Assembly (NCBI RefSeq): GCF_021130785.1
Contig: NC_060212.1
Coordinates: 147,895,501-147,959,500 of the forward strand
Direction of reading: 5' to 3'
Source of the DNA: Homalodisca vitripennis
Lineage: Eukaryota; Arthropoda; Insecta; Hemiptera; Cicadellidae
Length of the DNA stretch: 64,000 nucleotides
A program made the translations under genes and the position numbers. This document shows positions 22,370 to 36,240 of this stretch, piece by piece. Every line of letters starts with the position of its first letter. Within the stretch, counting starts at the first letter, position 1. The notes under the pieces were generated by a model. It worked only from the letters and a program-made list of their open reading frames with translations, was not told the DNA's origin and did not search any database.

Positions 22370-25300
22370 TTTGTGGTTGAGTTCTATTTTATAATACATT
22401 CAGCTTTGTTTATTTCATTCTTTTGCAGCTTTGGGGGAAATTGACCCAGTTTTACACCCATAGAAATGAACAATATTAAAAATAAAGTACATGGTAGTTA
22501 AAACATAAATATGTTTTTTTTAACTACGAGTACAAAAAAGCAATATTTTAGGTTTTATGATTAACGTAGGTTGAATTACAATTACTGTATAATGAATACT
22601 TTCTTACATATTAATAAATATTCTTGAATTGTTTTGAAAAGTATTTTGTTTTGTCTTACAAATATTTAGTTTTATATGTTTTTTTTAATAATAACGTCTA
22701 AAAAACATTTTGTTTGTCAAGTCCACAGTTTTATATCTGTATTATTGTATCGCAACTTGAATAAAAATTTCTTTCAATATTTAAATATTGAAAATTTGAA
22801 TATAAATTCATAGTAAGTACAAGTTAATAATTTAGTGATATATACATATATATTTAGTGGGAACCTGCTAATTATCCAATACTAGTGCAGTCTATTTCAC
22901 ATGAGGTAGAATAAGTACATACAGTTTCTTATTATTGTAAAATTAATTATGTTTAATTAAAATACACATATTTATTATTATTTTCAATAATTAGGAATTA
23001 GAATAAGTAATTACAAGATATTCTTTCTCATTTTTAAATGTTTCTCTTATGGAAGTGTAACACGACATTCACGTGATGACATATAAATCGCAAATAGCTC
23101 AGTACAGGACTTTAATGTTTGATAACTATTTTCATGTAACAGATTGTATGGTTACGCGGAATGACCTCAAACTATTGAGATACGTCCTCGTTTCTCAATT
23201 CGATTCCTCGTTTCAGGAAAATAACATTTAAAAAAAAATATATATGTATATATTAAGTGATTAGCTTAAGCACTTTTGAGACTGAGATACTGTGGGGCTT
23301 CTCTAGCGGAGAAATAAATGTTTTCGGTATAGGTAAATCATTCTTTGTGAAGTATTACGTTTACAGTTTTTTCAATTAATAATTCCAATATGTTGTGATA
23401 GTTGTATTAAAAATAGTATTTTGGCTGTTTGAGTTTTGTATCGTATGTTTATTTTAATAATATACTTATAAGCGTAATATCGCTTGATTGTCCATTTTCA
23501 GATGTACTCATACAAAATTATCAGATTAATGCTCTGTAATGTTTAGTATGAAAACCTGTTCGTTCTTAAACTACTTTTCATATATAGTGTTCAATTTCCT
23601 GCTCATTTTTTAATTTTTATTTAGTCTGGACTATTATTCATTTTTGTTACATTTTTTTGTATAGAGTAGCAGATGATTAAAATGTACTTTTGTTCTCTTA
23701 AACATTTTAATAATTTATGAACTATTCATTGTCATATAAAACATAGAATCGAAATATTGAGGTAAAATAATATCGTATTAGCATTAATTATGAAAATCCA
23801 TTAAAAAGTCAAAAGCGAAAATTATCATATTCTTATCATATTGAACCTTGGATTGCGTTTATATAAATTTCCTTTTTTTCGTACTTTTGACTATTGATTA
23901 GGATTTTTCTTGCAATTATTAAATGATTTCAATTAAACAACATGGATTCAATCTTGCAGTTTAATATTAAACTATCCATTAGGTAACCTTTCAATTTAAG
24001 ATTGTATTATTTTAATTAATATAAAGAAACTTATGTAACACATCAAGGATGAATCACGGATTCATTTTATTTCTTTTAATTAAAAATTTAAAAAAAACAT
24101 TTTAAACGCAATTATTTTATCCTGGGAGAAAAATACGTAATGTTTAAAATTTGGAATCGTGAATTATTAAAAATATTTTATACTTTTTATTGAAAGAAAA
24201 GAACACAAATATAGAGTAAAAATCCCTTGTTTGAAAAGTAATAACAAATTTTTAATCCCAGTTAGCTTTGTGATTTCTTAAGCTCCCTGTCTTAAAATAA
24301 TTTAGGATGACGATACTGATATTATTTTTAAATGAGGACATCTCCAAAATTCTACGATCAATATTAAGGGCATAAAACTGTATGAGGTTTATAAATTGTC
24401 CTTGAAATAACATCTCAGTCACTGTACTACATCCGGCTGTTAGAATTGTCCACCACCTTTATGGACACGGAATTGTCAACAAGCCACTACATTGAGTAGG
24501 AAAGAGTGGCATCAGTATGCGCCGGTGCTGCTATCATAGCTAAAATTGTATTAAAAAGATCTTATATTCCTGTGTGGTGAATGGAGGTAAGTAATAACCA
24601 CAGAAATGTTACTGTAGAGATTAAATTTTAACTGACAAATTTAATGACTGGTTTTACTCTATATGACTAGTAAACCAAAGCCTTATTCTCCAGAATGACC
24701 CAACGTGACAAATGGGATAGTGCAAATAAGAGGATCACCTGGGAAAAAATGGTTACTTACTAGTCCAGTGGATAGCGATAAAAAAGTAAATACGTAAAGC
24801 TTAATCTCTTTTAAAGCTCGAAATAAGCATTCATGGCTTGGAAGTTATACTAAGTTGAGGGGTGTTTTTATAAAATCGACATATGTAAACCACGAATAAA
24901 CTGACCCATTCATATTTTGGACTACAATGCTATACTAAAAATAATTATTTTTTCCAATAGTCCAGCAAAACATTTCAAAATATAGTAACAAAACGTCATT
25001 TACACTATAGGAACCTTGATATTCTCGGTTTTTAAAACATTGCTAGGTTAGTGGTATCCATGCAATTCCTGTTGGTTTTTTGTAACCAGGTGGTTCTTTA
25101 GCACAAGTTTGAATATAAGAAGCTTACATACTCTAATGGAAAATCGATCTAATATTGTGGCCGGTCAGCCAAAAGAATTTGTTTCTTATGTACGAGTAGT
25201 ACATTAATGCCCATATACTCGTAAACATAAGTAGCTTAAAATAATAATAGTAAATATCAGATTTATGTCATAAATAATATTCTACCAATGATCATTTATG

Positions 25301-26145
25301 TTACTGAAACAATATTTTTGGAATCGATTTCGCATTTGACACTACAATATATTAATATATAACAAACAATTAAAGTATTCTTGGTTTTAAATAAAACATA
25401 AATAATTGTTTTAAATTAATATAAAGCCAATCACTCTCTTAATGGAATGTGTATTAAATCAAAGTGAAAAATATCAGGCAATTGAATTTAATATAAAAAG
25501 AAGTCGGAATTAATTCAATAGGTCCATAATTCCAATTAGAAGTCGTATAAAACTGTCAAGTTAAAACGAGTACTAAGACGCTTTCAAATAATTAATCTCG
25601 TTCTTTTTGCTGTGAAGTGACTTATTATGTTCAAAGAGCTAATTTAAGGCATTGGCTTTAGATATTTATCGAATTTGGTGAATTAATATTATAATTCACT
25701 ATAATATTCATTATAATAATTCATTATAATAATTAATAATTATTATATTAAACCCAGAACATAATATATTGCAGGTAGTCTAATTGATTGTCACATAAAA
25801 GTACAAGCATTGTCGACTCAATATACATAATTACAACTACATGTGATATGTTTTTTTAATTTTATATTTACTTTGTCTCGCAATAACATTTTTGTGGACT
25901 TCATTTTTTCATTTTATTCCGATTTTTACCAAGCACAATTTTAAGAAATGACATTTGTTTGCACTATTAGTTACGGAAAAATGTTGTGATTTAATGTTTA
26001 CTCTTCTAATAAGTAATGTAAATTATTTAAATTTTTAACATTTTACAGTGAAATGTCTCAAAAAACCTTACCGAATAATTAATTTCTTTTGATTTTAATA
26101 GTAATCTTATTTTACATATAAAGTTAAGTGTTACCTATCCCTCAG
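22370..26145. other. No recognisable gene
   Basis: AT-rich sequence without coding signals. A small region near 24420-24540 has more mixed composition but no recognisable frame. The stretch at 25680-25750 is dense in ATTCATTATAATAATT-type units and can fold on itself. Confidence 0.5.
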
Positions 26146-26540
26146 GGCTCATTATCTTTATTAGTACGTGGGCGGCGATCACGGGATTACCCGAGCTGAG
26201 TATGTCATTACTTCCACTTTTTTATCTTTCTGTCCCATTTTTCTTAGTCTCGGTCGACCGCTCTAGGTGAGAGCTGATGTGAGCGGTGATGCCTAAGTCA
26301 TCTACTGGTTAAGTAAGCCAGCCACTTTGGTCTCTGGTCAGGAAGTGTAGAGTAGACAGGGGTGTGGGCTCCTTTTGCAGCGTAAAAGCCAAATTTTGTG
26401 CGAACGAAGAACAGCGGGTCTCAGGGAACTAAGGTAGGGCCGCCTCACAAGCTGCGGTTTGGGAGACGCCCAAGGGTATGTCTCGTTTTCCGGTCAATCG
26501 GCCCGCCCTATTTAACACGACGCTAGAAAAAACCCCCTCA
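26146..26540. other. GC-richer unclassified module
   Basis: A roughly 400-bp patch clearly richer in G and C than its surroundings, with words such as 'gtgggcggcgatcacgggat', 'tctcggtcgaccgctctagg' and 'agggccgcctcacaagctgc'. It has no long open frame on either strand. Its sharp edges suggest an inserted sequence such as a SINE or a transposon piece. I do not recognise the family, and no second copy was seen in the window. Confidence 0.4.
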
Positions 26541-27179
26541 TTAGGACAATAAAACAAAAGTGTAGCAATCCGGGATCAGAGTGGCATTGACAAGAATCGC
26601 TCTATGATTCAGATTACGAATTAGATTCTAAAATTTCTGTTCAATCTCATGCCTGAATATCAATATCAAGGGGATAATAAGAACAGTAAAACAAATATGA
26701 CTGAATTTATAACCTTTCGCAAATCTGATATATACTATATTGGCTATCCTTCGAAATAGGAGGGCTAAAAAATATAATCTTGAAATATTGAAATTTTTGT
26801 ACATTATTCTATTAATAGTTTTTTTACCTAGGCCAATAAAATATGTAATATTGATTATATTATACGTTTGTTTATTTCCAAACGTTTCTAAGGAATTGCA
26901 TTATATAAAATACTGATAGGAATTAATCATTGTTATACAAACATATAATCTAAATATTGAGGTAAAATAATATCGAATAACATTAATTAGGAAATCCATT
27001 AAAGATTACTTAATAATAATCCATTATCAATATTACTTTTAATAATAATTTAATAACAGTTTGGCATTAACTTTAAGTTAATAGTAAAAACTATTTTGAT
27101 TTTGTGCTGTATTTCGATTTATTATTATAGTTGTATAATATGAAACCCAGAATTTATCAAAAAAAAACTCCATGAGAGC

Positions 27180-30100
27180 TAACATAGAGGAAACTGTATT
27201 AATAGAAAGCAAGTGCAGTGTTACTCAACGTCCACTGAGGTGGAAAGAAATTTCCCGGTTGTCTACTTTGAAACAGGAGAGTTGGTAAACTTATTAAAAT
27301 TATTACAGATCTGGTGCAACACAGTTGTTATAACATTTCTGCAGCTGCGTCTGTGGTTTGCAATTTTCTATTTCAGTAAACAATTTAGCAAAGTTTTAAT
27401 TTAAATTTTAGTCAACCCAGAGGGCAAATTTAAAGTTACAAATTGTTTTTAACTGAAACCTTAAAAATCTCATTATGTTTAATACTGTAAATATGATACG
27501 TTTATACTAATGACTCTTTAGTGTTTAAGGTTTTTAAGTAATTTAGCAACCAATAATGCTGATTAGTGGGAGAAACCAATTTTTATTTGTAAATAAGAAA
27601 GGGTAGATTTTTTATTAACTTCATATAACCAACATTGATTTTGATGATGGTGTAGGCTATGTGGTTTGGCTGAGTTAAATTCATAATTTGTATATTGGTC
27701 TTATATGCACTCATTACAGCAACGATAAAATCGGTGAATAAATAAATTTCTAAACAAACCGAAACACAATAAAATGTGTAATTAATTATATGGTAGAAAG
27801 ATAGATGTTTAGATTTTGGTAACATATTTTATAATTTAATACATTATGGATTTATAAATATTGAAAACCATTTAAATTTCAGATTTTGATAATTAGTTAA
27901 AGTAATATTTTTATTTAAGAGCAAATACAAGGAGTTGGTGTTTGATACTAATTAATGGTTAATAATAATTATAGTGTTAGTTAGACAGATCAAACAATTT
28001 GTAACAAAGCGAAATACTGTTATGTATTGATTCTCTTAAGATGCCTAAATATTACGGAAATATTTGTTTAAATAAAGTTTACTGTGGTGTCTGATATACA
28101 AATCAAATTCAAATGTATTCTTAGCCCACTTATTGATAGGTACATGCAGTTGTTTCTCATACTAATGTATCTAGATTATTAATTATTTATTAAATTACTT
28201 CTTAACTGTTTTAGCTATGTGGTTAATTAATTATTCCATACCACTAAATAATTGTAATAAGTAATTTCAAATGTATATTTTACCTTATAATTATTTGCTG
28301 AGTAAGAACATGTGTAAGATATCTCAAACATGCACGTTAAGGAATGTTTACAGACACAAACTTTAGGACTTCAGCATAATACCACTATCCTTCAAACAGC
28401 AGGTGAAATATTTGTAGAAACTATTCATCCAAATTCCATATAAACTTGCATATAATGTACTTCTTTGTTACTGGATATATTTTCAAAAAACAATTATTTT
28501 ACTATCAACTTTTTGGATCTCTGCCTCAAAATCCTCCTAAATTGTTACAAACTGTATAAATCCCAAAAATGTCAAACTAAACACCATTATATTTAGAGGG
28601 AAGCCATAGATCAATATATAAGTATTATCAATGTTATAATATATATAATTTAGTTTAGATTCGGATTTGTACTCCAAAATTACAAGAATATTCATACACC
28701 ATTTCAAAACTGAGTGTTGGTTATATAAAAATGAATAAAAATGCTACCTTATTTTATTTACCAATAAGAAGAAAAGAAATTACATTCACGTTCTATTAGG
28801 CACTGTAGCCTATGTAGTTAAAACAGTATTCTACTGAAATACTTTTGAAAACGTTTAATATTAATTTGCATGTCAAATGTCATACAAATTACAGAGAAAA
28901 CTGTGGTGGTATTCTTAAACCTAGATAGGTAAATAAACGAGTTAGGCATATATGCAAGGATATCTTTCCGTTATAAAGAGCTATCTGAGAAAAATATTTA
29001 AATATTATTTTATCCATTACACTTTAATAACACTGTAGGAAAATAATTAAACTATGTGTGTAGTTGATGAACATTAAACTGAATCAAGACTGAACAAATA
29101 AAGTAGGAGTTACTTTATAACGGTTTTTTGATTATTAAAATTTAAATTATCAGTTGCATTTTTCTACAATAAGTATATTATTGTTTCTTTGAACAGTTAA
29201 GAGTTGATTTCCAGCTGAAAAGGGCTTATAAATATAAAAGTACTCTTGTGGAAGATTTAAAATGAGGGCCTTTAACAAAGAGCTCACTTTTAACTTTGTT
29301 TCATTACTTCCCCAGAGCACTGTAAAGGGCAGAATTTGAAAAGCTAAAATACTTCGTTTAAGCAAAAGATTTCTGGTAAGAAGTGATTGGTTTTGTTTTG
29401 ATAAAAATGCCCCAGTTGTTTCTAATGCATGAACTTTTGTCGAGAAGCTTATCGTTTTAGTTTTAGCAAAAAATATTGTTTTAACTTAAACACAAATTAA
29501 TGATAGAATACATTTTGTTACTAATCTGTATAGATTAGTAATAAAATATTAGTCATTAAAAATATTTTATATACATAAAAAATTATAAATAACTTAATGG
29601 AGTAAAAATTAAAAATTTATATTCAACTAGTAGTTTATGAATAGGTTTGTTTAAAGAAGAAATATTATGATATTTAATCTAAAGGTTAAATTAAAGTTTG
29701 TCTATCTATCCCTATCCCAAAGCCCGTATAAGTGATAACTTTTTATATAAAGATCCTTAACTTGAAAGTTGATACCTGTATTTCTGTTGGTCTAGGAAAG
29801 GCCTCTTTTATTTTACAGTTAAAATATCAAAGGTCCATCCATCTGACCGTTTGTGCTAGTTTGAAAGTTCTTAGACACTTAAAATCTCGGCCATAGATTC
29901 CTTTTGGTACAAAAAAAACTCTATTTTGTACAAAAAAACCGAAAACATAGTCCATACGTTTGTTTGACCAATATTCCATTATAACAGTGTATTAGTCATC
30001 GAGACCATCGACTCCAATCCTGGTTATCACCAATTAAACAAAACTGTGGCGTTAAAAGATGAACGGCAACCGCTGTTATATATTACCACCGTCTAGCCAT

Positions 30101-33080
30101 CCGAATCGAAAGACCAGTGCAAGACTACACCATAATATTAGTAACCATGCATCATCATTAAACTCGTTATTTCTGTTATTGAAGTGAAGCTTCATGGAAC
30201 ATTTCGAGGTTATTATTTTCTTGGGTTATTGTGCTCAAAACATTAGATATATAGACAGGATAAACTTTTTGGTTCCTCAATTGATGGGTTTTGCTAATGC
30301 TCAACATATTAATTTTTTAAATTTTCAACCAGCCTATGTATAAATTAGTTTTTAATGTTGTTTCATGTATAACACTTTAAACCCGAAGTTTATAAATTTC
30401 GCATCCATCTATGCGAAAGTTAGTAAAGATACTTTAGGAATAAGCCCATTATAACCCACTCAACTTCACATATTTTGTAATATAATAAAAACTTGCATTA
30501 CTTGTAATAAATTTGCTAAGGGAAGTTTGATATTATGATTATTTATTTTATTAATTTAATGATTAATCGAAGAAGTTCATTTGTTTTATTCGGAACGATG
30601 TAAGTTTAATAAAGAGAACAATTAAAACAAAGTAATCCAATTTCTTTCTAAGAGATTTTAAGCCTTTTTTTAAGGCAGAAAAGACCACGTTGGATATCTA
30701 TTTGAAAGTCTCTTAAAATCTAAATTTTCCTTGAAGTTTTGATTCTATGTATTCTTGGGTTGTTTCCAAATTTGAAATACCATGGTGAGAGGCTCTCTTT
30801 TAGCTTGTCAAAGAAGAAAATTGTTTCTAAGTACGGATCCTGTAGAACTAATTGTTAATGAAGTTACCTGATGGAATTGGTTGGGTTTCATTTCAGATCG
30901 CAATTGCCGAGGCATATCGTTGTCGTGGCGAGGTTTCTCTAGAAGCTGTTAAGACCTGATGCTCAACTTCGCAACAATTTGTGCTTGTTTGTTTCGTGTA
31001 GATGCTGTTGGATTTGGCCTCTAACTTTTATAAGGAATATTCGAAATAAAATAAAATGTTTCCTCTACCCTCTAAGAGATTTTAAAACCACCCAAAATAT
31101 TAAGAACATTAATAACAAAATAATAGGTAAAAAATAAACTATTAGGTTACAAATTTGTATTTAGGTTGTTAAAAAGTGTAGTAGTTTATGAAAATATAGC
31201 AATGTGAACTATGATGTAAGAAAAATTAAGAATACTTCGATCTAAAATTAATCAGTGGTTCATGACTACATACGAGTATAAGTCATTTTTGAACCAATAC
31301 TATTATTGTTGGTTTACAATATCATTGGTAAGCTAAGACTCTAAGCGTCTATTCTTTTTTTTAAATGAGAGGCCGATCCCCTTTTAAGCCTTATTCTGTC
31401 CGTCCTCATGGGCCACTGGCCTGTGCGAGGATCTTATCAAACAGAACAAGGGGGAGAGTCGATACGGTACTGATAAACAGTGCAACGGCCACAGACAGGA
31501 TTTGATCCTGCGCTATCTCTAACTCAGACTCAAATTCCAACGACTTGACCGCTCGGCCATCGGCACTCCCCTTGTGAAATGTAAAAATTGACTAATAAAC
31601 ACTCCGAGACGAAGGAACAGTTAGTCTGGTAGTGATGTTATAGACAGTGAGGGCGAATTACAAATCCCCCCTCACGCCCTCGTCTTATTAACGTTCTCCC
31701 ACCATATTTACCATTGAACGCTTTAATGATAACACCAAATTGACAACTTTCGCTTTCCCGCTATTGAAGTGAATCATGTTGTTGTTAATTTATGATAGGT
31801 TGGTAAAGAGTATTTTATTTTTATTTTGTCTGTTAAAGAGCAATTAAATCAACCTTTTAACTATTATGTAATTGATTTAAACTTCATAAGAACAAACTAC
31901 GTTTCGATATACGTTTATAGAAATATTGGGTCGATGTTATAATTCATATACAAATCTGCCGTTACATACCGGTATATACTAAACAACCGGGAAGAAAGTG
32001 TACTAGCAAAGTGATTAATTTAGTTAAATTCTTTGTACAAAGCTATTTCATCTATATTATAAAACCTTATTATAATCGGTTACTTTTAATAGAATTTGAT
32101 CTTCTAAGCATTTCCATTTAAAGAATAAACGGCTCAGACAATAGTTACATATTTTATTTTAAAATATTTGATAACCCAAGATTATCTTAACTTCATTGTT
32201 AGAGAATAAACTATTGTGCCAATAATAAAGAATAACCTGAGAATGAGACGGTGAGAACGAATGGTGCTTTGGAGATTATATCTGTACTTTAGATTAAACC
32301 TACCCAAAGCTGGTGCTGAAATTGCAAGCGCCGAGATTCACTAAATACTCTTCACAAATAATTTATGATGTAATAATGCTACCTAGCAATTCGTTGAGAT
32401 TTAAAACTTGATTTACGTATGAACAGCTGTGACATCATGGATATATTCTTTTTAATATGTATGTCATAACCTCCTATGATCTGTGATTTCCATCCTTTGA
32501 AAGGACTACAAAACATTTTAATGTCCTGATATTTTTTCAAATAAATTAATTTAACTATAAAGAAATATATTTTGAATCCCTGAGGACTGAGATGAAACCA
32601 GCTCTGTAAGTACCAATGAAATTAATTTGATTTCTCTGCAATATGTAGATAATAGTAGATGCAATGTAGTAGATGCAATTCTGATAATAGTAGATAGAAT
32701 ACCTACTAATGTTTTTAAAGCGACTTGACATATTTAAGGCCAGTTGAGAGGAATAAGAAAGCCAAAATCTGTAGTCATTTTTGTAAAAGCACTTGATGTG
32801 GAGTCCTCCTGATTGTTTAAAAACGAAAATATGCAAGTGCCGATATAACTTATATAGTTTCAGCGTTTACCGGTAAGAGGGTTGAAAAAAAATATAAAAT
32901 TGCGACAGATTTAGATTTCAGGTTTTGCACGTGTAGGAGCACTTCTGGTTCAAAAAAATACCCACAATTTGCCTTGTTAAAAAATGTGTATTTCTTAAGA
33001 AGACAGCTTTCTGTCAAGAAGCGCTAATTTCTGGTGCTTGCAATGTACTTCAGTAAAAGGGATATAGTTAGAAACCTAGC
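27180..33080 (-). repeat. Dispersed repeat family X, copy C
   Basis: Inverted relative to copy D. Matching landmarks include 28325-28370 with about 63050-63090, about 28765 with about 62660, the core 29150-29400 with 62040-62250, about 31240-31260 with 60225-60250, 31590-31780 with 59800-59980, about 30970 with 60480, and 32890-33010 with 58720-58840. Coordinate sums stay near 91.4-91.7 kb, so the copies are roughly colinear. The far end (27180-27430) matches copy A at 3340-3640. Insertions specific to C include a SINE at 31355-31571 and probably a short repeat near 29700-29960. No transposon protein is readable. Confidence 0.7.
31355..31571 (-). mobile_element. tRNA-derived SINE
   Basis: On the minus strand it opens with a tRNA-like head. 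The A box TGGCCGAGCGG lies at 31559-31549 and the B box GGATCAAATCC at 31508-31498, about 50 bases apart, as in RNA polymerase III promoters. The head resembles a Ser or Leu tRNA (GATGGCCGAGCGGTCAAG). A tRNA-unrelated body follows and ends in an A-rich tail (31362-31355). It is too diverged to be a functional tRNA gene, because acceptor pairing is lost. A clear target duplication was not found. Confidence 0.75.
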
Positions 33081-33451
33081 TTCCTTCCTGGTGTGTCTTT
33101 GTCTTCAATAACCAAACATTTGTGATAAATATTTTTACTGCACGTTAAATGGTTCTGAAGGTAGTATGCGCGCACACACTCTCACGCAAATAAATTGCAA
33201 TTTACTTTTCTAACCTTGTTGCTGTAATAAACATATTTAAGATTATAATAATTCGATAAAACAAGAATCAAGAATCTTTATTTTGTCGTTTGACATAATA
33301 CATATGTATTGACAAAGTCATATTACAGCTTGAATTAGCTACAGTCAATTCTTCAAACAATTTATGACATAAAAAAATTATAAATATTTTGAATATATCA
33401 TTAGCTAACAGGCATGGGTTTAAGTTTTACTAGGCTATAATAAATAAATAA

Positions 33452-33508
33452 ATAAATATTGCACATAAAAATAAATATTGCACATAAAAATAGATATTGC
33501 ACATAAAA
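33452..33508. repeat. 19-bp tandem repeat, three units
   Basis: ATAAATATTGCACATAAAA three times (33452, 33471 and 33490, the last with one change), preceded by ATAA units. It lies in the 3' region of the minus-strand LINE. The repeat explains the apparent open frame at 33401-33655. Confidence 0.85.
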
Positions 33509-34049
33509 GTAACATACATAAGAATAAATTATCACAGACAAAATAATTATTATGAAAGACAAAAAATAGCATAAAAACACTGAAGTCAAATAACAAATAA
33601 AACTGCACATAAAAGTTTTAAATATAACATATACAACAATATTGCACCAGCTCATAAATTTAAATGTATCACAAGTTTCAATTATTAGGCATATAGTTAT
33701 CTAAAAAATATCTATTTGTTCCAAAAAGCAAAAATTCTTGAACTGAATAGACTGGATTATTCAACAGCTATTCATAAAATTTTATTAATAAGAACTTTTG
33801 ATTGTTAAAGTAATTGCTAATTTTAATATATTTTATTAATTTTATTATAGATTTTAAAATACATTTCTACGTGACTATTGAGTGTTTTTCTCTAGCCTGG
33901 AATGCGTCCTTGAAATATTACTACTATTTCTGGTGTGATAAGAATGCACATAATTTTGAAAAGTTAAAAGTGGACATTGTTTCAGTGCATAAGATAAAAA
34001 GTTCATAAATATACAAATTTAATTATATTGTTGGAATTTTTAATAATTG

Positions 34050-36200
34050 AAACAGCGGCCTGCAGTGGGCATCATCTACTGCATTTGCGAGAATTCGAAT
34101 AACCTTTTTTTGAATAATTAAAATCTCTTTTTGTTCTACTGCAACCACCCCAGAAAATTAAGCCATATCTATAGATACTTTGAAAAGATGCGAAAATAAA
34201 CATTTTTAAATTAGCTCATATCAACAAGGGCTTTAAAACGTCTAATCAGATAGACAACTCTAGATAGCCTAATTGACACATGATCTACATAGGAATTCCA
34301 TTGAAATTTGCTAACTTAAATGCATCCCAAGAAAGAAAACTTGACACACTCATCTTGGGTTGTAAATTTTTGGTCAAAAGGCCTCAAACTAAAGACTAAA
34401 TGTTGGGTTTTATCAGAATTCAAACTTGAAATGATTGCTTTTAAACCAGATTTCCCCCTCATTTACCGCACTGTTTATTAGATGGGAAAGTTCACCCATC
34501 ATGCCAAGCGGCTGCAAAAAGGTTGTGTCATCCGCATATAAAATTGATTTAACTGGATATGAAATATTTGATGGTAAGGTCATTTATTGAAATCAAAAAA
34601 AGTAAGGGTCCCAAGCACAGAAACCTTGAGGTACTCCATGCTCCACCCCTCATCCTGTTTGACCAATCTCCATTAATACAAACAAGCTGTTCTCTATTGG
34701 TTAAATTATGATTCAAAAATTGTAGGGCAGATCCTTTAATACTGTACAAAATTCTAATTTTAACAACAATTCCTGGTGATCGACACAGTCAAAAGCCCTG
34801 CTCAGGTCGCAAAAGGCCGGCCCGAGCAAAAGCCTTATTTTCAAAAGCCTCAATCACATTTCGCACCAAGTCATCTATGGGATTTAGGGTTGAATTGCCA
34901 CTACGGAAACCCATACTGTGATGTGCAAAGCAGATTATTATGTTCAAAGAATTCATTAACTTGATCAAAGACAAGAAGTTCAAGCAACTTAGATATAGCA
35001 GGTACAATTGAGACTGGCCCTATAGCTTTCCGGCTGGTTTTTTGGACCCTTTTTGTAAATTGGGCCAGACCCGAGAAATTTTCAGTTCAGCAGGGAAAAC
35101 ACCATTGGCCAAAACATATGTTGAATACAAAAGTCAATTGAAAATACTATGGATGGAACTATTTGTTTTAATAAATTATTTGACATATTGTAAAAAATCA
35201 CAACTACTTGAATTTTTTAATCTTTTAATCTTTTAACTGCTTTTAAAACATCTTCTTGAGTAATTAATTTCTAAGAGAACTGAGAAGGAGTAACATTTAA
35301 TTTTGACATATAATACTGAGGTGTTATATTAGGATTAGTGGCACTTTGCCTTAGTTTTTTAACTGAGTTTATGCATTAAATTCTTGGGGTGAGATTCCAA
35401 CTCTACTATTGCTAGTATGACCTTGAGTGTCTTTTTTTATTAAATCCCAAGCTGCCTTGCACTTATTTCTACTACATTCTATTTTTTCTCTGTAATAAGC
35501 CTGCTTGGCTTCGGAAATAGTTTTTCTGTTACTTTAGTTTAGAATTGGCAAGCCTGTTGTTTCAAATTGGACGAAGGTGTCTCTTTCAGAATTTGACTCA
35601 AAGCAATCAAATTGTTTTTCATACATGTTAATTCTTTTGTATACCAGGGCTGTTTTTGAAAACCAACTGTTTTTTGATTTTACTGGGCCAGAATCTAATT
35701 TAATAAGATTGCAATAAAAATGTATAGCTGAAGTAATTTTGAGGAAAAATTTTTGAAAATAAATCAGTGGTGTTGAAATTATTGCTGAATACTAGGACCC
35801 AATCAGTACAGAGAAGCATCACTGCCACACAACCAAATTTCCTCACAGGTAATACCATTTTAAAGAAGCCAATAGACCTCTCCTGTATGTTGTTTTCCTT
35901 CAGATACAATAAACTTAATAGGCAAATTAAAATTAGTAGGGCATCATGATCAGAAAAAAGGGAAGGAGATAACTTCACAGATCGCCCTTTCAGTAGCTGG
36001 AAGTATATTACAAAAAATATTATCCAGACAATTTTGATTTCTGGTTCGTAAATCATTCATACAGTGATAATTATGTTGTCTTAATAAATTCAAAAATGTT
36101 TTAACACTATTTTTTGTACATTTGGTCATGTCAAATGTCAAACTAAATCCATACCTATTTTTCTGGCAATCCAGCTCTAAGTATTTGCTTGTACCATTGG
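34050..36200 (-). pseudogene. LINE endonuclease-RT polyprotein remnant
   Basis: On the minus strand, the C-terminal part of the endonuclease is readable from about 36180 (CLDNIFCN, then SDHDALL near 35953-35939, the conserved Ser-Asp-His site). A linker follows with a CKAAWDLIKK block near 35460. RT blocks come next: GFRSGNSTLNPIDDLVRN around 34900, GPLLFLISINDL near 34600, and the YADD catalytic motif at 34538-34527. Several frameshifts and stops interrupt it, so no protein longer than about 120 residues can be made. The thumb and C-terminal part beyond about 34050 are not readable. Confidence 0.8.
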
Positions 36201-36240
36201 TTAATACATTCTTTAAAGGTATAAATATTTGTAAACTAGT

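Larger units (their letters stand above)
33262..36240 (-). mobile_element. Degenerate LINE with endonuclease and RT remnants
   Basis: A second non-LTR retrotransposon, on the minus strand and more decayed than the one at 7.5 kb. Its 3' end is at 33262, with two units of the tail motif (CAAGAAT on the plus strand, 33262-33276). AATAAA on the minus strand lies at 33282-33277. Further upstream in the element are RT and apurinic-type endonuclease remnants. The 5' end is not clear and may be a truncation near 36.2 kb. The layout (endonuclease then RT, no RNase H seen, short-unit tail) again suggests a CR1/Jockey-like LINE. Confidence 0.8.

Noticed and set aside
26146..26540. tRNA or rRNA gene in the GC-rich patch
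   Set aside because: I could not find A/B box spacing, cloverleaf pairing or rRNA landmarks in it.
31490..31571. Functional tRNA gene
   Set aside because: A and B boxes are present, but the acceptor stem does not pair and an unrelated body with an A-rich tail follows, so a SINE fits better.
33401..33655. Hydrophobic 84-codon minus-strand frame
   Set aside because: Generated by the 19-bp tandem repeat and AT-rich flank in the LINE 3' region; not a membrane protein.
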